Assembly: GCA_021778975.1 (NCBI GenBank)
Contig: JAJYBO010000140.1
Span: 1-7,667 of the forward strand
Direction: 5' to 3'
Length of the DNA: 7,667 nt
From: Deltaproteobacteria bacterium
Lineage (GTDB): Bacteria > Desulfobacterota > Desulfobacteria > Desulfobacterales > Desulfatirhabdiaceae
The notes beneath the pieces were generated by a model. That model searched no databases. It worked only from the letters and a program-made list of their open reading frames with translations, and was not told the DNA's origin. The first letter of the stretch is position 1, and every line of letters starts with the position of its first letter. The translations under genes were made by a program, and so were the position numbers. This document shows, one piece after another, positions 1-6,774 of the stretch.

Positions 1-1059
1 ATGTTCGAGCGCCTTGTCGCCGTTGATGTCGAGCGTCCGGATGGTGACGGGTTTAGGCGACATGACCTCCACCACGTCTTTGTATTTTTCGAACAGCTCT
101 TCTTCACTCGGAAAATCCTGTCTGCCCAGATACTGAAATTCGGTGCGATACAACCCGACGCCGTCACCGCCTCTGTCCAGCACCGATACGATTTCTTCCG
201 GAAGTTCGATATTGCCCATCACGAAGAGGCGGTGACCATCCAGCGTGATCGCATCCAGGTGACTCTGGCGATTGAGCAGCGACATCTGCGATTCAAACTG
301 AATACGGCGTTCTTCGTAGGATACCAGTGTCTGCTCCGTGGGGTTGATGATCACGGTTCCGGCAATACCATCCACGATCATCAGCTCGTCGTTACAGACC
401 GACCGGGTGACGCGCTCCAGGCCGGACACCGCGGGAATGCCCAGGCTGCGGGCGATGATACTGGTATGGGATGCGCTGCCGCCCTGATCGGTGACAAATC
501 CTTTAACGCGTTCAAGCTGGATCTGACTGGTTTGCGCCGGCGACAGATCGGGCGCCACCAGAATCACCCGTTTGTCAATGTTGGCGATATTGACCTGTTC
601 GGCCCCTACCAGATGATGCAGAATCTTGTCCGAAACATGCACGATGTCGAGCGCCCGCTCCTGCAGATAGGGATCCGACATGCTCATGAACATGGCCTTC
701 AGGGAAGACGCCACTTTTTTGAGCGCCCACTCGGAATTGATATGTTCCGTTTCGATAGTCTCGATGATTTTGCCGTAGAGCAGCTTGTCTTTCAGCAGAA
801 TCACCTGGGTTTCGAGAATGTCCGCATGTTTGCGCAGCGCTTCGGGCGTGGTTTCGATGATGGCGTGAAGCTCGTCCTTGGCGTTTTTGACGGCGCGTTT
901 GAAACGTTTGATTTCCGCCGGTGTCTGGGATGTCCGGATACGGTATTTTTCAACGATATCCAGGCCGTCGAGTTCCACCAGATAGGCTTTCCCGATACAT
1001 ATTCCGGGAGAAACACCGATGCCTTCAAGTATGATTTCCCGATGTTCGACATCTATCAT
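1..1059 (-). CDS. ptsI: PEP-protein phosphotransferase, PTS Enzyme I (3' end outside window)
   Basis: Enzyme I takes the phosphoryl group from phosphoenolpyruvate onto a histidine and passes it to HPr; it acts in the cytoplasm. I translated the minus strand by hand from the ATG at 1059. It gives 353 uninterrupted codons to the window edge, about 60% of the family's usual length of roughly 575 residues. The N-terminus has the typical GIGVSPGI motif (residues 13-20), followed by a helical HPr-binding region (about 40-150). The swivel domain carries GGSASHTSIIARS with the phospho-accepting His198. The start of the PEP-binding barrel shows GLYRTEF (Arg305) and IRTLDINGDK (Arg341), both PEP-contacting arginines. 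The catalytic Cys of the barrel lies beyond the edge, so completeness cannot be judged. The usual DIGGDK reads DINGDK here. The ATG overlaps the HPr stop as ATGA, so the two genes are translationally coupled. Confidence 0.95.
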   Translation of the reverse strand, partial: MIDVEHREIILEGIGVSPGICIGKAYLVELDGLDIVEKYRIRTSQTPAEIKRFKRAVKNAKDELHAIIETTPEALRKHADILETQVILLKDKLLYGKIIETIETEHINSEWALKKVASSLKAMFMSMSDPYLQERALDIVHVSDKILHHLVGAEQVNIANIDKRVILVAPDLSPAQTSQIQLERVKGFVTDQGGSASHTSIIARSLGIPAVSGLERVTRSVCNDELMIVDGIAGTVIINPTEQTLVSYEERRIQFESQMSLLNRQSHLDAITLDGHRLFVMGNIELPEEIVSVLDRGGDGVGLYRTEFQYLGRQDFPSEEELFEKYKDVVEVMSPKPVTIRTLDINGDKALEH

Positions 1060-1325
1060 GACAATTCTCCAAAACCATTTTCCACCAGAGTGGCAAGCGC
1101 GTCCAGCACGGTGCTGTCTTTGGCGTCTTCTACCACAAATCGGATAGATGCGCCTTTGGGGCAGTACAGCGATAAAATATCCAGGATATTTTTGGCGTTT
1201 ACCTGTTCGTCATCCTGCAGTATCCAGACGTCCGAAACGGCGGTGGCCGCGACTTTGGCGATTTGCGCCGCCGGTCTGGCGTGAAGCCCCAGTTCATTGA
1301 TGAGCGTGATATCTTTTGAGAGCAT
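1056..1325 (-). CDS. ptsH: HPr phosphocarrier protein of the PTS
   Basis: HPr is the small cytoplasmic carrier that accepts phosphate from Enzyme I on a histidine and donates it to EIIA proteins. The 89-residue product has normal HPr length. The active-site motif GLHARPAA places the phospho-accepting histidine at exactly residue 15. The second conserved region reads VNAKNILDILSL. The position usually occupied by Ser46, the target of HPr kinase in many bacteria, is Asn46. The ATG at 1325 is the only sensible start, since an in-frame TGA lies 15 bases upstream. No strong Shine-Dalgarno is visible there. The gene heads a minus-strand unit with ptsI, sharing an ATGA stop/start overlap. It could serve sugar PTS transport, a regulatory mannose-type EIIA, or both; no EII gene lies in the window. 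Confidence 0.95.
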   Translation of the reverse strand: MLSKDITLINELGLHARPAAQIAKVAATAVSDVWILQDDEQVNAKNILDILSLYCPKGASIRFVVEDAKDSTVLDALATLVENGFGELS

Positions 1326-1352
1326 GGAATAATAACGTCAATATGTCCATTG

Positions 1353-1427
1353 CCCTATATCCGGGAACGAACACATCGGTCTTTTAAAAGTTTATTTTTT
1401 AAAAAAATCTTCTATCGCCCCTATATC
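1353..1427. repeat. 9-bp direct repeat CCCTATATC flanking an AT-rich palindromic core
   Basis: CCCTATATC occurs at 1353-1361 and again at 1419-1427, a 66-base offset, close to six helical turns. Read on the ptsH strand it is GATATAGGG. Between the copies lie CTTTTAAAAG (1381-1390) and the 12-base palindrome TTTTTTAAAAAA (1395-1406). The arrangement would suit a pair of operator half-sites around a bendable AT tract, but a 9-base repeat could be chance. Confidence 0.4.
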
Positions 1428-1507
1428 ATGTCGGTGGATACCCCTTCAATGATATTTGCAAGATATATGAAAGAACTCCTGGTTTCAGTTGGGGGGGCTT
1501 TTTTGCA

Positions 1508-1536
1508 TTGACCAAATTCCCTATAAATAATAGCAT
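1508..1536 (+). promoter_or_regulatory. Candidate sigma70 promoter for the deacetylase operon
   Basis: TTGACC (1508-1513, five of six consensus bases) is followed after a 17-base spacer by TAGCAT (1531-1536, four of six). Transcription would start near 1543 and leave a leader of about 120 nt before the ATG at 1665. The spacer is AT-rich. The -35 sits just after a run of seven G and a T run. This is pattern matching only. Confidence 0.45.
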
Positions 1537-1564
1537 ACAGAAAGTTGTGGGCGCTGACCGATTC

Positions 1565-1579
1565 GCCAATCCGGTTGGC
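1565..1579 (+). other. Small hairpin in the deacetylase 5' leader
   Basis: GCCAA (1565-1569) pairs perfectly with TTGGC (1575-1579) around a five-base loop TCCGG. It falls inside the leader expected from the candidate promoter at 1508-1536. There is no T run after it, so it is not a terminator. It might affect RNA stability, or be chance. Confidence 0.3.
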
Positions 1580-1654
1580 TGTCAACGAATTCCAACAGCG
1601 GGCGTAACTTGGTGAATCCGTGCTGATATTGTCGGGGTTTGCGGGTTCATGGAC

Positions 1655-1658
1655 GGAG
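1655..1658 (+). promoter_or_regulatory. Ribosome binding site fixing the deacetylase start
   Basis: GGAG six bases ahead of the ATG at 1665. It separates this start from the nearby ATG at 1649, which is in another frame and lacks a comparable site. Confidence 0.65.
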
Positions 1659-1664
1659 TGATTC

Positions 1665-2978
1665 ATGCTGAAAGCCAGACACACCACAGGGCTTGTCTTT
1701 TTTCCGGCCTTTGACTGGGCCATCAGCCCCACGCATCCAGAGAGAGAAGAACGTCTTTTATATACCCAGGATCAGGTTTTCGAGGAAGGTATCCTTGATA
1801 TCGAGGGAATTCAGGAATATAAACCCGAGCTAATTACCCATCAAGACGTGCAGCGGGTGCATTTTTGTGTTCCGGATGTGGCGGATGTCACGACGGAATC
1901 TCATTTCATCAGCGCGGGCGGCGCCAAGACCATCGCAAAAGCCGTGATGGACAAACGGGTGGAGCGCGGATTCGCCCTGGTGCGTCCTCCCGGCCATCAC
2001 GCCATGCGGGTGGTTCATGGGGCCAGAGGCTTCTGTAACATCAATATCGAGGCCATCATGATCGAATATCTGCGGAAGGCCTATCCGATCCGGCGGGTGG
2101 CCATTGTGGATACGGACTGCCATCACGGTGACGGCACCCAGGATATTTACTGGCATGATCCCGATACACTTTTTATTTCCCTGCATCAGGATGGCAGAAC
2201 CCTCTATCCGGGTTCGGGGTTCCCCAACGAAATGGGGGGGCCAACCGCCATCGGCGCCACCATCAACTATCCGCTGCCGCCCGAAACATGTGAAGAGGGG
2301 TTTTTGTATGCCATCCGCAATGTGGTGACGCCCATTCTCGAAGAGTTCAAGCCGGATATCATTATCAATTCCGCAGGGCAGGACAATCACTTTACAGACC
2401 CCATCACCAACATGAATTTTACCGCGCATGGCTATGCGGAGCTGACGCATCTGCTGAAACCCGACATCGCTGTCCTCGAAGGCGGCTATTCCATCGAGGG
2501 GGCGTTGCCCTATGTCAATCTGGGAATCATTTTAGCAATGGCGGGCATTGATTACAGCGGGGTTACAGAACCGGGGTATGATCCGGAGCGCCTTCAGCAG
2601 TCGCCGACCGTCACCCGCAGCATTCAGAGAACCGGTGAGCAGGTTTTGTCCAACTGGCGGCGCCGCGACAGCATCATGGCGCTGGTTCAAAAAGGACAGT
2701 CGTTTTCGGAACGCACCCGCAGTATTTATTACGATACCGATAACATCACCGAAAAACAGTTTGAAACGCTGCGGATATGTTCCGAGTGCAGCGGCGTCTA
2801 TAAGATTGATTCTTCAGCGGACGGAGGGCGCCGGATACTGGCGGTGCATGTGCCTCGCAACGCCTGTCCTCGGTGCAGAAACCTGGGATACGAGTGGTTC
2901 GATACCGCGGGCAAAGAAAAATTTACCGGTGTCTATCTTCAGGACAGGTATGACGATACGTACCATCGGCGGATCTGA
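1665..2978 (+). CDS. Histone deacetylase / acetoin utilization (AcuC-like) family deacetylase with C-terminal zinc ribbon
   Basis: Members of this family are zinc-dependent amidohydrolases that remove acetyl groups from lysines, polyamines or other small amides; the substrate here cannot be told. The 437-residue protein shows the full catalytic set. RPPGHHA contains the His-His pair H111/H112. VDTDCHHGDGTQ gives Asp149 and the zinc ligands Asp151 and His153. SAGQD gives the third zinc ligand Asp240, and EGGY the transition-state Tyr275. The deacetylase fold ends near residue 300. After a linker, a tail holds C372-x2-C375 and C401-x2-C404, which looks like a structural zinc knuckle. No signal peptide is seen, so it is cytoplasmic. 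The ATG at 1665 has a GGAG (1655-1658) six bases upstream. The gene lies three bases ahead of a phosphodiesterase gene and was probably co-transcribed with it. Confidence 0.88.
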   Translation: MLKARHTTGLVFFPAFDWAISPTHPEREERLLYTQDQVFEEGILDIEGIQEYKPELITHQDVQRVHFCVPDVADVTTESHFISAGGAKTIAKAVMDKRVERGFALVRPPGHHAMRVVHGARGFCNINIEAIMIEYLRKAYPIRRVAIVDTDCHHGDGTQDIYWHDPDTLFISLHQDGRTLYPGSGFPNEMGGPTAIGATINYPLPPETCEEGFLYAIRNVVTPILEEFKPDIIINSAGQDNHFTDPITNMNFTAHGYAELTHLLKPDIAVLEGGYSIEGALPYVNLGIILAMAGIDYSGVTEPGYDPERLQQSPTVTRSIQRTGEQVLSNWRRRDSIMALVQKGQSFSERTRSIYYDTDNITEKQFETLRICSECSGVYKIDSSADGGRRILAVHVPRNACPRCRNLGYEWFDTAGKEKFTGVYLQDRYDDTYHRRI

Positions 2979-2981
2979 GCC

Positions 2982-3758
2982 ATGCGCCGCCTGACCTTTC
3001 CGGCCGTTGTCGGGCACCGGGGATACCGGGCCAGATTTCCCGAAAACACCCTGGTTTCTTTTTCAGCGGCGGTTGCGGCAGGTGCGGACATGATCGAACT
3101 GGACGTTACCCTTAGCAAAGACCGCGGCGTCGTTGTCATTCATGACGACACCCTCGACCGCACTACCAGCGGCAGTGGTATTGTCCGTGAAACGCCGCTT
3201 CATGAACTGCGCCGGCTAGACGCCGGAACGTGGTTTGATAACCGCTTTTCAGCAGAGCCGCTGCCGACGCTGGAGGAAACGCTGGCGCTTGTTGCAACAT
3301 CCGGTGTGCTGGTCAATATCGAGATCAAATCCACCGCATGGGAGACGGATGCTCCCGAAGACGCCATCGAACGTCAGGTTGTCGCAATGATCCGCCGGAT
3401 GCAGTTGATAGACACTGTCCTGGTGTCGAGTTTTCACCCCGGTTTTCTCGAAAATATCGCGGCGCTTCCGGTCCATCCGGAATATGCGCTGATTACGAAC
3501 CGAACCGTTCCGCATGACATTGTGGATTTGTGTACCCGCCTCAACGTTTTTTCATGGCATCCCCATCATGAATCCCTGAAACAATCGGATATCGAAGCCA
3601 TGCACCAGTCGGGAATTCATGTTTTTCCATACACCGTCAACAACCCGGAAGATATGATTCGACTGGTGGAAATGGGGGTTGACGGTATCGTTACCGATGA
3701 TCCGGAGCTGGCGGTTTCCTGTCTTACCCCGTACCGCCGGTCTGTAAAAACCTCGTGA
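2982..3758 (+). CDS. Glycerophosphodiester phosphodiesterase (UgpQ/GDPD family)
   Basis: This enzyme hydrolyses glycerophosphodiesters, the deacylated products of phospholipids, to glycerol 3-phosphate and an alcohol. At 258 residues it is a normal single-domain bacterial member. The motifs occur in the family order. GHRGYRARFPENT has catalytic His12 and metal-binding Glu21. ELDV has Glu39 and Asp41. VVIHDDTLDRTT has the second catalytic His54. NIEIK has Glu114 and Lys116, followed by VSSFHP (148-153), YTVNNPEDM (217-225) and GVDGIVTDDP near the C-terminus. There is no signal peptide or membrane segment, so it should act on cytosolic glycerophosphodiesters. The ATG lies three bases after the deacetylase stop, which implies translational coupling and one transcript. 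A gap of 71 bases then precedes the Nudix gene. Confidence 0.92.
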   Translation: MRRLTFPAVVGHRGYRARFPENTLVSFSAAVAAGADMIELDVTLSKDRGVVVIHDDTLDRTTSGSGIVRETPLHELRRLDAGTWFDNRFSAEPLPTLEETLALVATSGVLVNIEIKSTAWETDAPEDAIERQVVAMIRRMQLIDTVLVSSFHPGFLENIAALPVHPEYALITNRTVPHDIVDLCTRLNVFSWHPHHESLKQSDIEAMHQSGIHVFPYTVNNPEDMIRLVEMGVDGIVTDDPELAVSCLTPYRRSVKTS

Positions 3759-3818
3759 AACGGACGTCACGGTTCTTTCCATGAGGTTACCTGTCGCTAT
3801 CCATTTGAATTATATTGC

Positions 3819-3823
3819 AGGAG
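3819..3823 (+). promoter_or_regulatory. Ribosome binding site choosing the Nudix start
   Basis: AGGAG lies six bases before the ATG at 3830. The alternative TTG at 3815 is upstream of, and partly inside, this signal and has no site of its own, so the ATG is preferred. Confidence 0.8.
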
Positions 3824-3829
3824 CTGTAC

Positions 3830-4366
3830 ATGACCACTCAAATTCACCAGCAGGATCTGATTCATCAGGGAAGAGTCTTTAAAGTTTTACAGGAAACCAT
3901 TACGCTGCCAAATGGCAAACGCATGAAACTCGACATGATCCGCCATCCGGGGGCCGCGGCCATGGTGCCATTGACCCGAAACCATTCCGTGATTATGCTT
4001 CAGCAATACCGTTATGCCGCTGGCGGTACGATCTGGGAAATTCCGGCCGGGACGCTGGATCCGGGCGAATCGCCGCTTGTGTGCGCGCAGCGGGAACTCA
4101 TTGAAGAAACCGGCTATCAGGCGTCCTCCTGGCAACCGCTGGGAGAAATCACGCCGGTGCCGGGGTATTCCGACGAGCGCATTCACATTTTTCTGGCGGA
4201 AGACCTGGCGCCTGCATCCCAGAACCTGGATGTGGATGAGGTGCTGGAAGTACATGAGGTAGCGTTTCCGGCGGCGCTGGAAATGATATATACCGGTGTC
4301 ATTCAGGACGCCAAATCCATTTGCGGTCTGCTGATGGCAAACGTCTGGCTTCAGCGGCGCGGCTAA
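3830..4366 (+). CDS. Nudix hydrolase, ADP-ribose pyrophosphatase type
   Basis: Nudix enzymes cleave nucleoside diphosphates linked to another group; this subgroup typically splits ADP-ribose to AMP and ribose 5-phosphate. The 178-residue product has a complete Nudix box spanning residues 74-96: a Gly, Glu80, then RELIEETGY with the metal-binding Glu89, Glu92 and Glu93. Ahead of it come VIMLQQYRYAAGGTIWEIPA, the usual strand leading into the box for this subgroup. PVPGYSDE follows the box, with a proline 16 residues after the box glycine, the spacing associated with ADP-ribose specificity. No signal peptide is present, so it is cytoplasmic. It lies in the same direction as the deacetylase and phosphodiesterase genes and is followed by a terminator, so it likely ends that transcription unit. 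Substrate assignment by motif is suggestive, not proven; other sugar nucleotides are possible. Confidence 0.9.
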   Translation: MTTQIHQQDLIHQGRVFKVLQETITLPNGKRMKLDMIRHPGAAAMVPLTRNHSVIMLQQYRYAAGGTIWEIPAGTLDPGESPLVCAQRELIEETGYQASSWQPLGEITPVPGYSDERIHIFLAEDLAPASQNLDVDEVLEVHEVAFPAALEMIYTGVIQDAKSICGLLMANVWLQRRG

Positions 4367-4393
4367 CCGAAAAATTCAGATCGGCCATCAGGG

Positions 4394-4433
4394 ATCGGAA
4401 GACGCTGAAAGCGGCGGCTTCCGGTTTTTTTAT
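4394..4433 (+). terminator. Rho-independent terminator after the Nudix gene
   Basis: CGGAAG (4396-4401) pairs with CTTCCG (4418-4423). An A-T and a T-G pair can extend the base, and an inner stem CGCT/AGCG (4403-4406 with 4410-4413) sits around a three-base loop. Seven T follow at 4425-4431. It begins 30 bases after the Nudix stop and ends about 35 bases before the ptsP start. Confidence 0.75.
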
Positions 4434-4465
4434 TATGGGGTGACGATTCAACGTCGTGGGTGTTT

Positions 4466-6763
4466 ATGGTGACAAAATCCAAAAATCGAGATCATCTGAA
4501 TCTGTTATGCGATATCGGTGATCTGGCGGCGCTTCTGACGGCCAGCAGCAATATCCGGAATTTTCTGCAGCGCACCGCTGTGATGGTGGCGGACCATCTG
4601 TCGGCGGATGTGTGTTCCATATATCTGTTCGACCGGGACGCCAGAGAACTCGTACTGGCGGCGACGGTCGGCCTGAATCCGGATGCTGTCGGACAGATCC
4701 GGATGAAACCGGGGGAAGGGCTGGTGGGCTGTACGCTGGTCAAACAGCAGCCGGTTTGTGAAGGGTCCGCCAGCCGCAATCCCCAGTTCAAATATTTTGA
4801 AGGCTCCGGGGAAGATCGGTTTGAAAGTTTTTTATCCGTTCGCATCTCTAAAGGGGCAGAGAATATCGGTGTTCTGGTGGTGCAGCATGAACAGCGGAAC
4901 TATTTTGACGATGTGGATGTGATGGCCCTTCGGGCCGCGGCCTCTCAACTGGCCAGCGCCATCGAAAACGCCCGTCTGCTGATGGAAATGAATCCCCAGG
5001 GGACATCCGAAATTCAGAATACATCTGCGGCGTCGCAACTGAAATTCATCCGGGGCGAAAGCGCGAGCGGCGGTTATGTGCGGGCGCTTTCGACCATATT
5101 CAATAAACGTATTGACTGGCTGCTCTCGGAACCTTCGGAGGCTGACGCTGGTTATACCCTGAAACATTTTCACAGGGCCGTTCAGTTGACGGAGAATCAG
5201 TTGCAGGAGCTTCAGTCCCGCGTCGCGGAACGGCTTCCTGAAAGCGCGTCGCTCATTTTCACGGCGCATTTCATGATTCTGAAGGATGAACGGTTCATTC
5301 ACGAGATCACGTCCCATATCGAAAAAGGGGTGACGCCGCCTGAAGCGGTGCGTATCGTGGCGCGGCATTACATTTCGATGTTTGCATCCAGCCCATATAT
5401 GTATCTGCGTGAAAAAGTCAATGACATGGAAGATCTGACAGGTCGCATTCTTTCCAATTTCAGGCAGTTGGATATAGATGCGCCGGCGGTGTGCGGCGGA
5501 CGCGTGGTGATCGCCCGTGAGCTTTATCCGTCGGATATCCTGAAGCTGGCCTCCGAAGATGTGGCGGGTATCATTCTGGTCAGTGGCGGCGTTACATCGC
5601 ATGTTTCGATTTTAGCCCGATCCATGCACATTCCGATGGTGATTGCCGATCGGCCGGAGCTTCTGGCGCTGCCGGAGGCGACACCGATGTTGATGGACGC
5701 GGATATCGGCAATATCTATGTGAATCCGTCCGATGTCGTCATTCAGCAATTCGAGGAGCGGAATCAGGCCAGAACCGTGACATCGCTGCTGGCGGACGAT
5801 ATGCTGCCGGCGACACAAACCCAGGATGGCGAACCCGTGCATCTGATGGCGATTATCAATCTGCTGGGAGAGCTGGAACTGGCCAGCCGTCTCAAGGCCG
5901 AGGGCGTTGGTCTGTACCGTTCTGAATTTCCGTTTCTGATTCGCTCCAATTTTCCGTCGGAACAGGAACAATATCTCATTTACAGGCGCATTTTCGATGC
6001 AATGCCGGATAAGCCGGTGACCATCCGCACGCTGGATATTGGTGGCGACAAGGTGCTGTCCTATACCGACGCCACCGCGGAGTCCAACCCAGAGCTGGGG
6101 TTGCGGTCAATCCGCTTTTCTCTAAAGAATCCGGATGTTTTTGAGCAGCAGATCAAGGCAGTGCTGCGCGCCGGCGCGGATGCCGGAGCGCTTCGAATCA
6201 TGTTTCCCATGATTTCTTCGATAGATGAATTTCAGGAAGCCCGCCACCACGTCATGCGCTGCCTGAATGAACTGGAACGGATCCATGCGCCGCATCACCC
6301 GTCGCCCCGGATTGGTGTCATGATCGAGCTGCCGTCCGTGCTGGAAATTATGGACGAGTTGGCGGCGCAGGCCGATTTCTTTTCCATCGGCACCAACGAT
6401 TTTGTCCAGTATATGCTGGCGGTGGATCGCACCAACGAAAAGGTGGCGGAATATTATCAGCCGTCACATCCATCGGTGCTTCGGGGACTGGCCAGGATTA
6501 CTCGCGCCGCGGCGCATCAGGGCAAAGAAGTCTCTATCTGCGGCGAAATGGCGCATGAGCTGGCCTACATTCCCTTTCTTATCGGCATCGGCATTCGGGT
6601 GCTCAGTATCGCGCCCCAGTTTCTGCCGTCCGTTCAGAAAACTATTTGCAGTCTCAGCCTGCCTGTCGCCGAGGATTACGCCAGCCGCCTGCTTTCTGCA
6701 TCCACGCTGCGAACCACCCGTGACATTATTGAAAATTTTACATCCCAATCCGTGCTGGTTTGA
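4466..6763 (+). CDS. ptsP: PtsP: GAF-domain PEP-protein phosphotransferase (Enzyme I-Ntr)
   Basis: PtsP is the nitrogen-type PTS entry enzyme. It autophosphorylates from PEP and phosphorylates an HPr-like carrier, with a GAF domain tuning activity (in enteric bacteria by glutamine and 2-oxoglutarate). The 765 residues match the family's domain order. A GAF domain spans about 15-170 (GEGLVG, ESFLSVRI, NIGVLVV). A helical carrier-binding region spans about 195-330. The swivel domain has SGGVTSHVSILARS with phospho-His379. The PEP-binding barrel spans about 455-745, with GLYRSEF (Arg485), IRTLDIGGDK (Arg521), FFSIGTNDF and SICGEMA carrying the catalytic Cys692. All key residues are present, so it should be active. 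An in-frame GTG at 4460 exists, but the ATG at 4466 is preferred because a GGG lies five bases upstream of it. It follows a terminator and has no obvious promoter of its own; readthrough is possible. Confidence 0.94.
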   Translation: MVTKSKNRDHLNLLCDIGDLAALLTASSNIRNFLQRTAVMVADHLSADVCSIYLFDRDARELVLAATVGLNPDAVGQIRMKPGEGLVGCTLVKQQPVCEGSASRNPQFKYFEGSGEDRFESFLSVRISKGAENIGVLVVQHEQRNYFDDVDVMALRAAASQLASAIENARLLMEMNPQGTSEIQNTSAASQLKFIRGESASGGYVRALSTIFNKRIDWLLSEPSEADAGYTLKHFHRAVQLTENQLQELQSRVAERLPESASLIFTAHFMILKDERFIHEITSHIEKGVTPPEAVRIVARHYISMFASSPYMYLREKVNDMEDLTGRILSNFRQLDIDAPAVCGGRVVIARELYPSDILKLASEDVAGIILVSGGVTSHVSILARSMHIPMVIADRPELLALPEATPMLMDADIGNIYVNPSDVVIQQFEERNQARTVTSLLADDMLPATQTQDGEPVHLMAIINLLGELELASRLKAEGVGLYRSEFPFLIRSNFPSEQEQYLIYRRIFDAMPDKPVTIRTLDIGGDKVLSYTDATAESNPELGLRSIRFSLKNPDVFEQQIKAVLRAGADAGALRIMFPMISSIDEFQEARHHVMRCLNELERIHAPHHPSPRIGVMIELPSVLEIMDELAAQADFFSIGTNDFVQYMLAVDRTNEKVAEYYQPSHPSVLRGLARITRAAAHQGKEVSICGEMAHELAYIPFLIGIGIRVLSIAPQFLPSVQKTICSLSLPVAEDYASRLLSASTLRTTRDIIENFTSQSVLV

Positions 6764-6774
6764 GGTAACATCAT

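Larger units (their letters stand above)
1326..1664. promoter_or_regulatory. Divergent intergenic region between ptsH and the deacetylase gene
   Basis: This stretch separates the leftward ptsHI genes from the rightward deacetylase operon, so it should hold promoters for both. I see no credible gene in it. An open frame on the minus strand (1421-1732) runs into the well-supported deacetylase start and has no recognisable motifs. The left half is AT-rich, with the palindromes CTTTTAAAAG (1381-1390) and TTTTTTAAAAAA (1395-1406). The right half holds the sigma70-like promoter and leader hairpin listed separately. No clear -35/-10 pair for ptsH was found by eye. Confidence 0.7.

Noticed and set aside
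1..1284. A 427-codon open frame on the plus strand across ptsI and ptsH
   Set aside because: It is antisense and codon-aligned with ptsI. It stays open because ptsI happens not to use TTA, CTA or TCA codons. It has no recognisable motifs, while the minus strand encodes clear Enzyme I and HPr.
1421..1732. A 103-codon minus-strand frame in the divergent region
   Set aside because: It starts inside the well-supported deacetylase gene, has no domain-like features, and covers the candidate promoter and leader.
1830..2450. A 206-codon minus-strand frame
   Set aside because: It lies wholly inside the deacetylase gene, antisense to its catalytic motifs, with His/Arg-rich composition typical of shadow frames.
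3754..3772. Short inverted repeat after the phosphodiesterase gene (around CGTGA/TCACG)
   Set aside because: A five-base stem with no T run; too weak to call a terminator.
3787..3816. Promoter ahead of the Nudix gene (TATATT at 3811-3816)
   Set aside because: The matching -35 (TTACCT) is poor, and the start would fall inside the ribosome site.
4460..4462. GTG start for ptsP
   Set aside because: It has no Shine-Dalgarno at a useful distance, whereas the ATG at 4466 has GGG five bases upstream.
4832..5602. A 256-codon minus-strand frame
   Set aside because: It is antisense to the GAF and swivel domains of ptsP, which are strongly supported by motifs.
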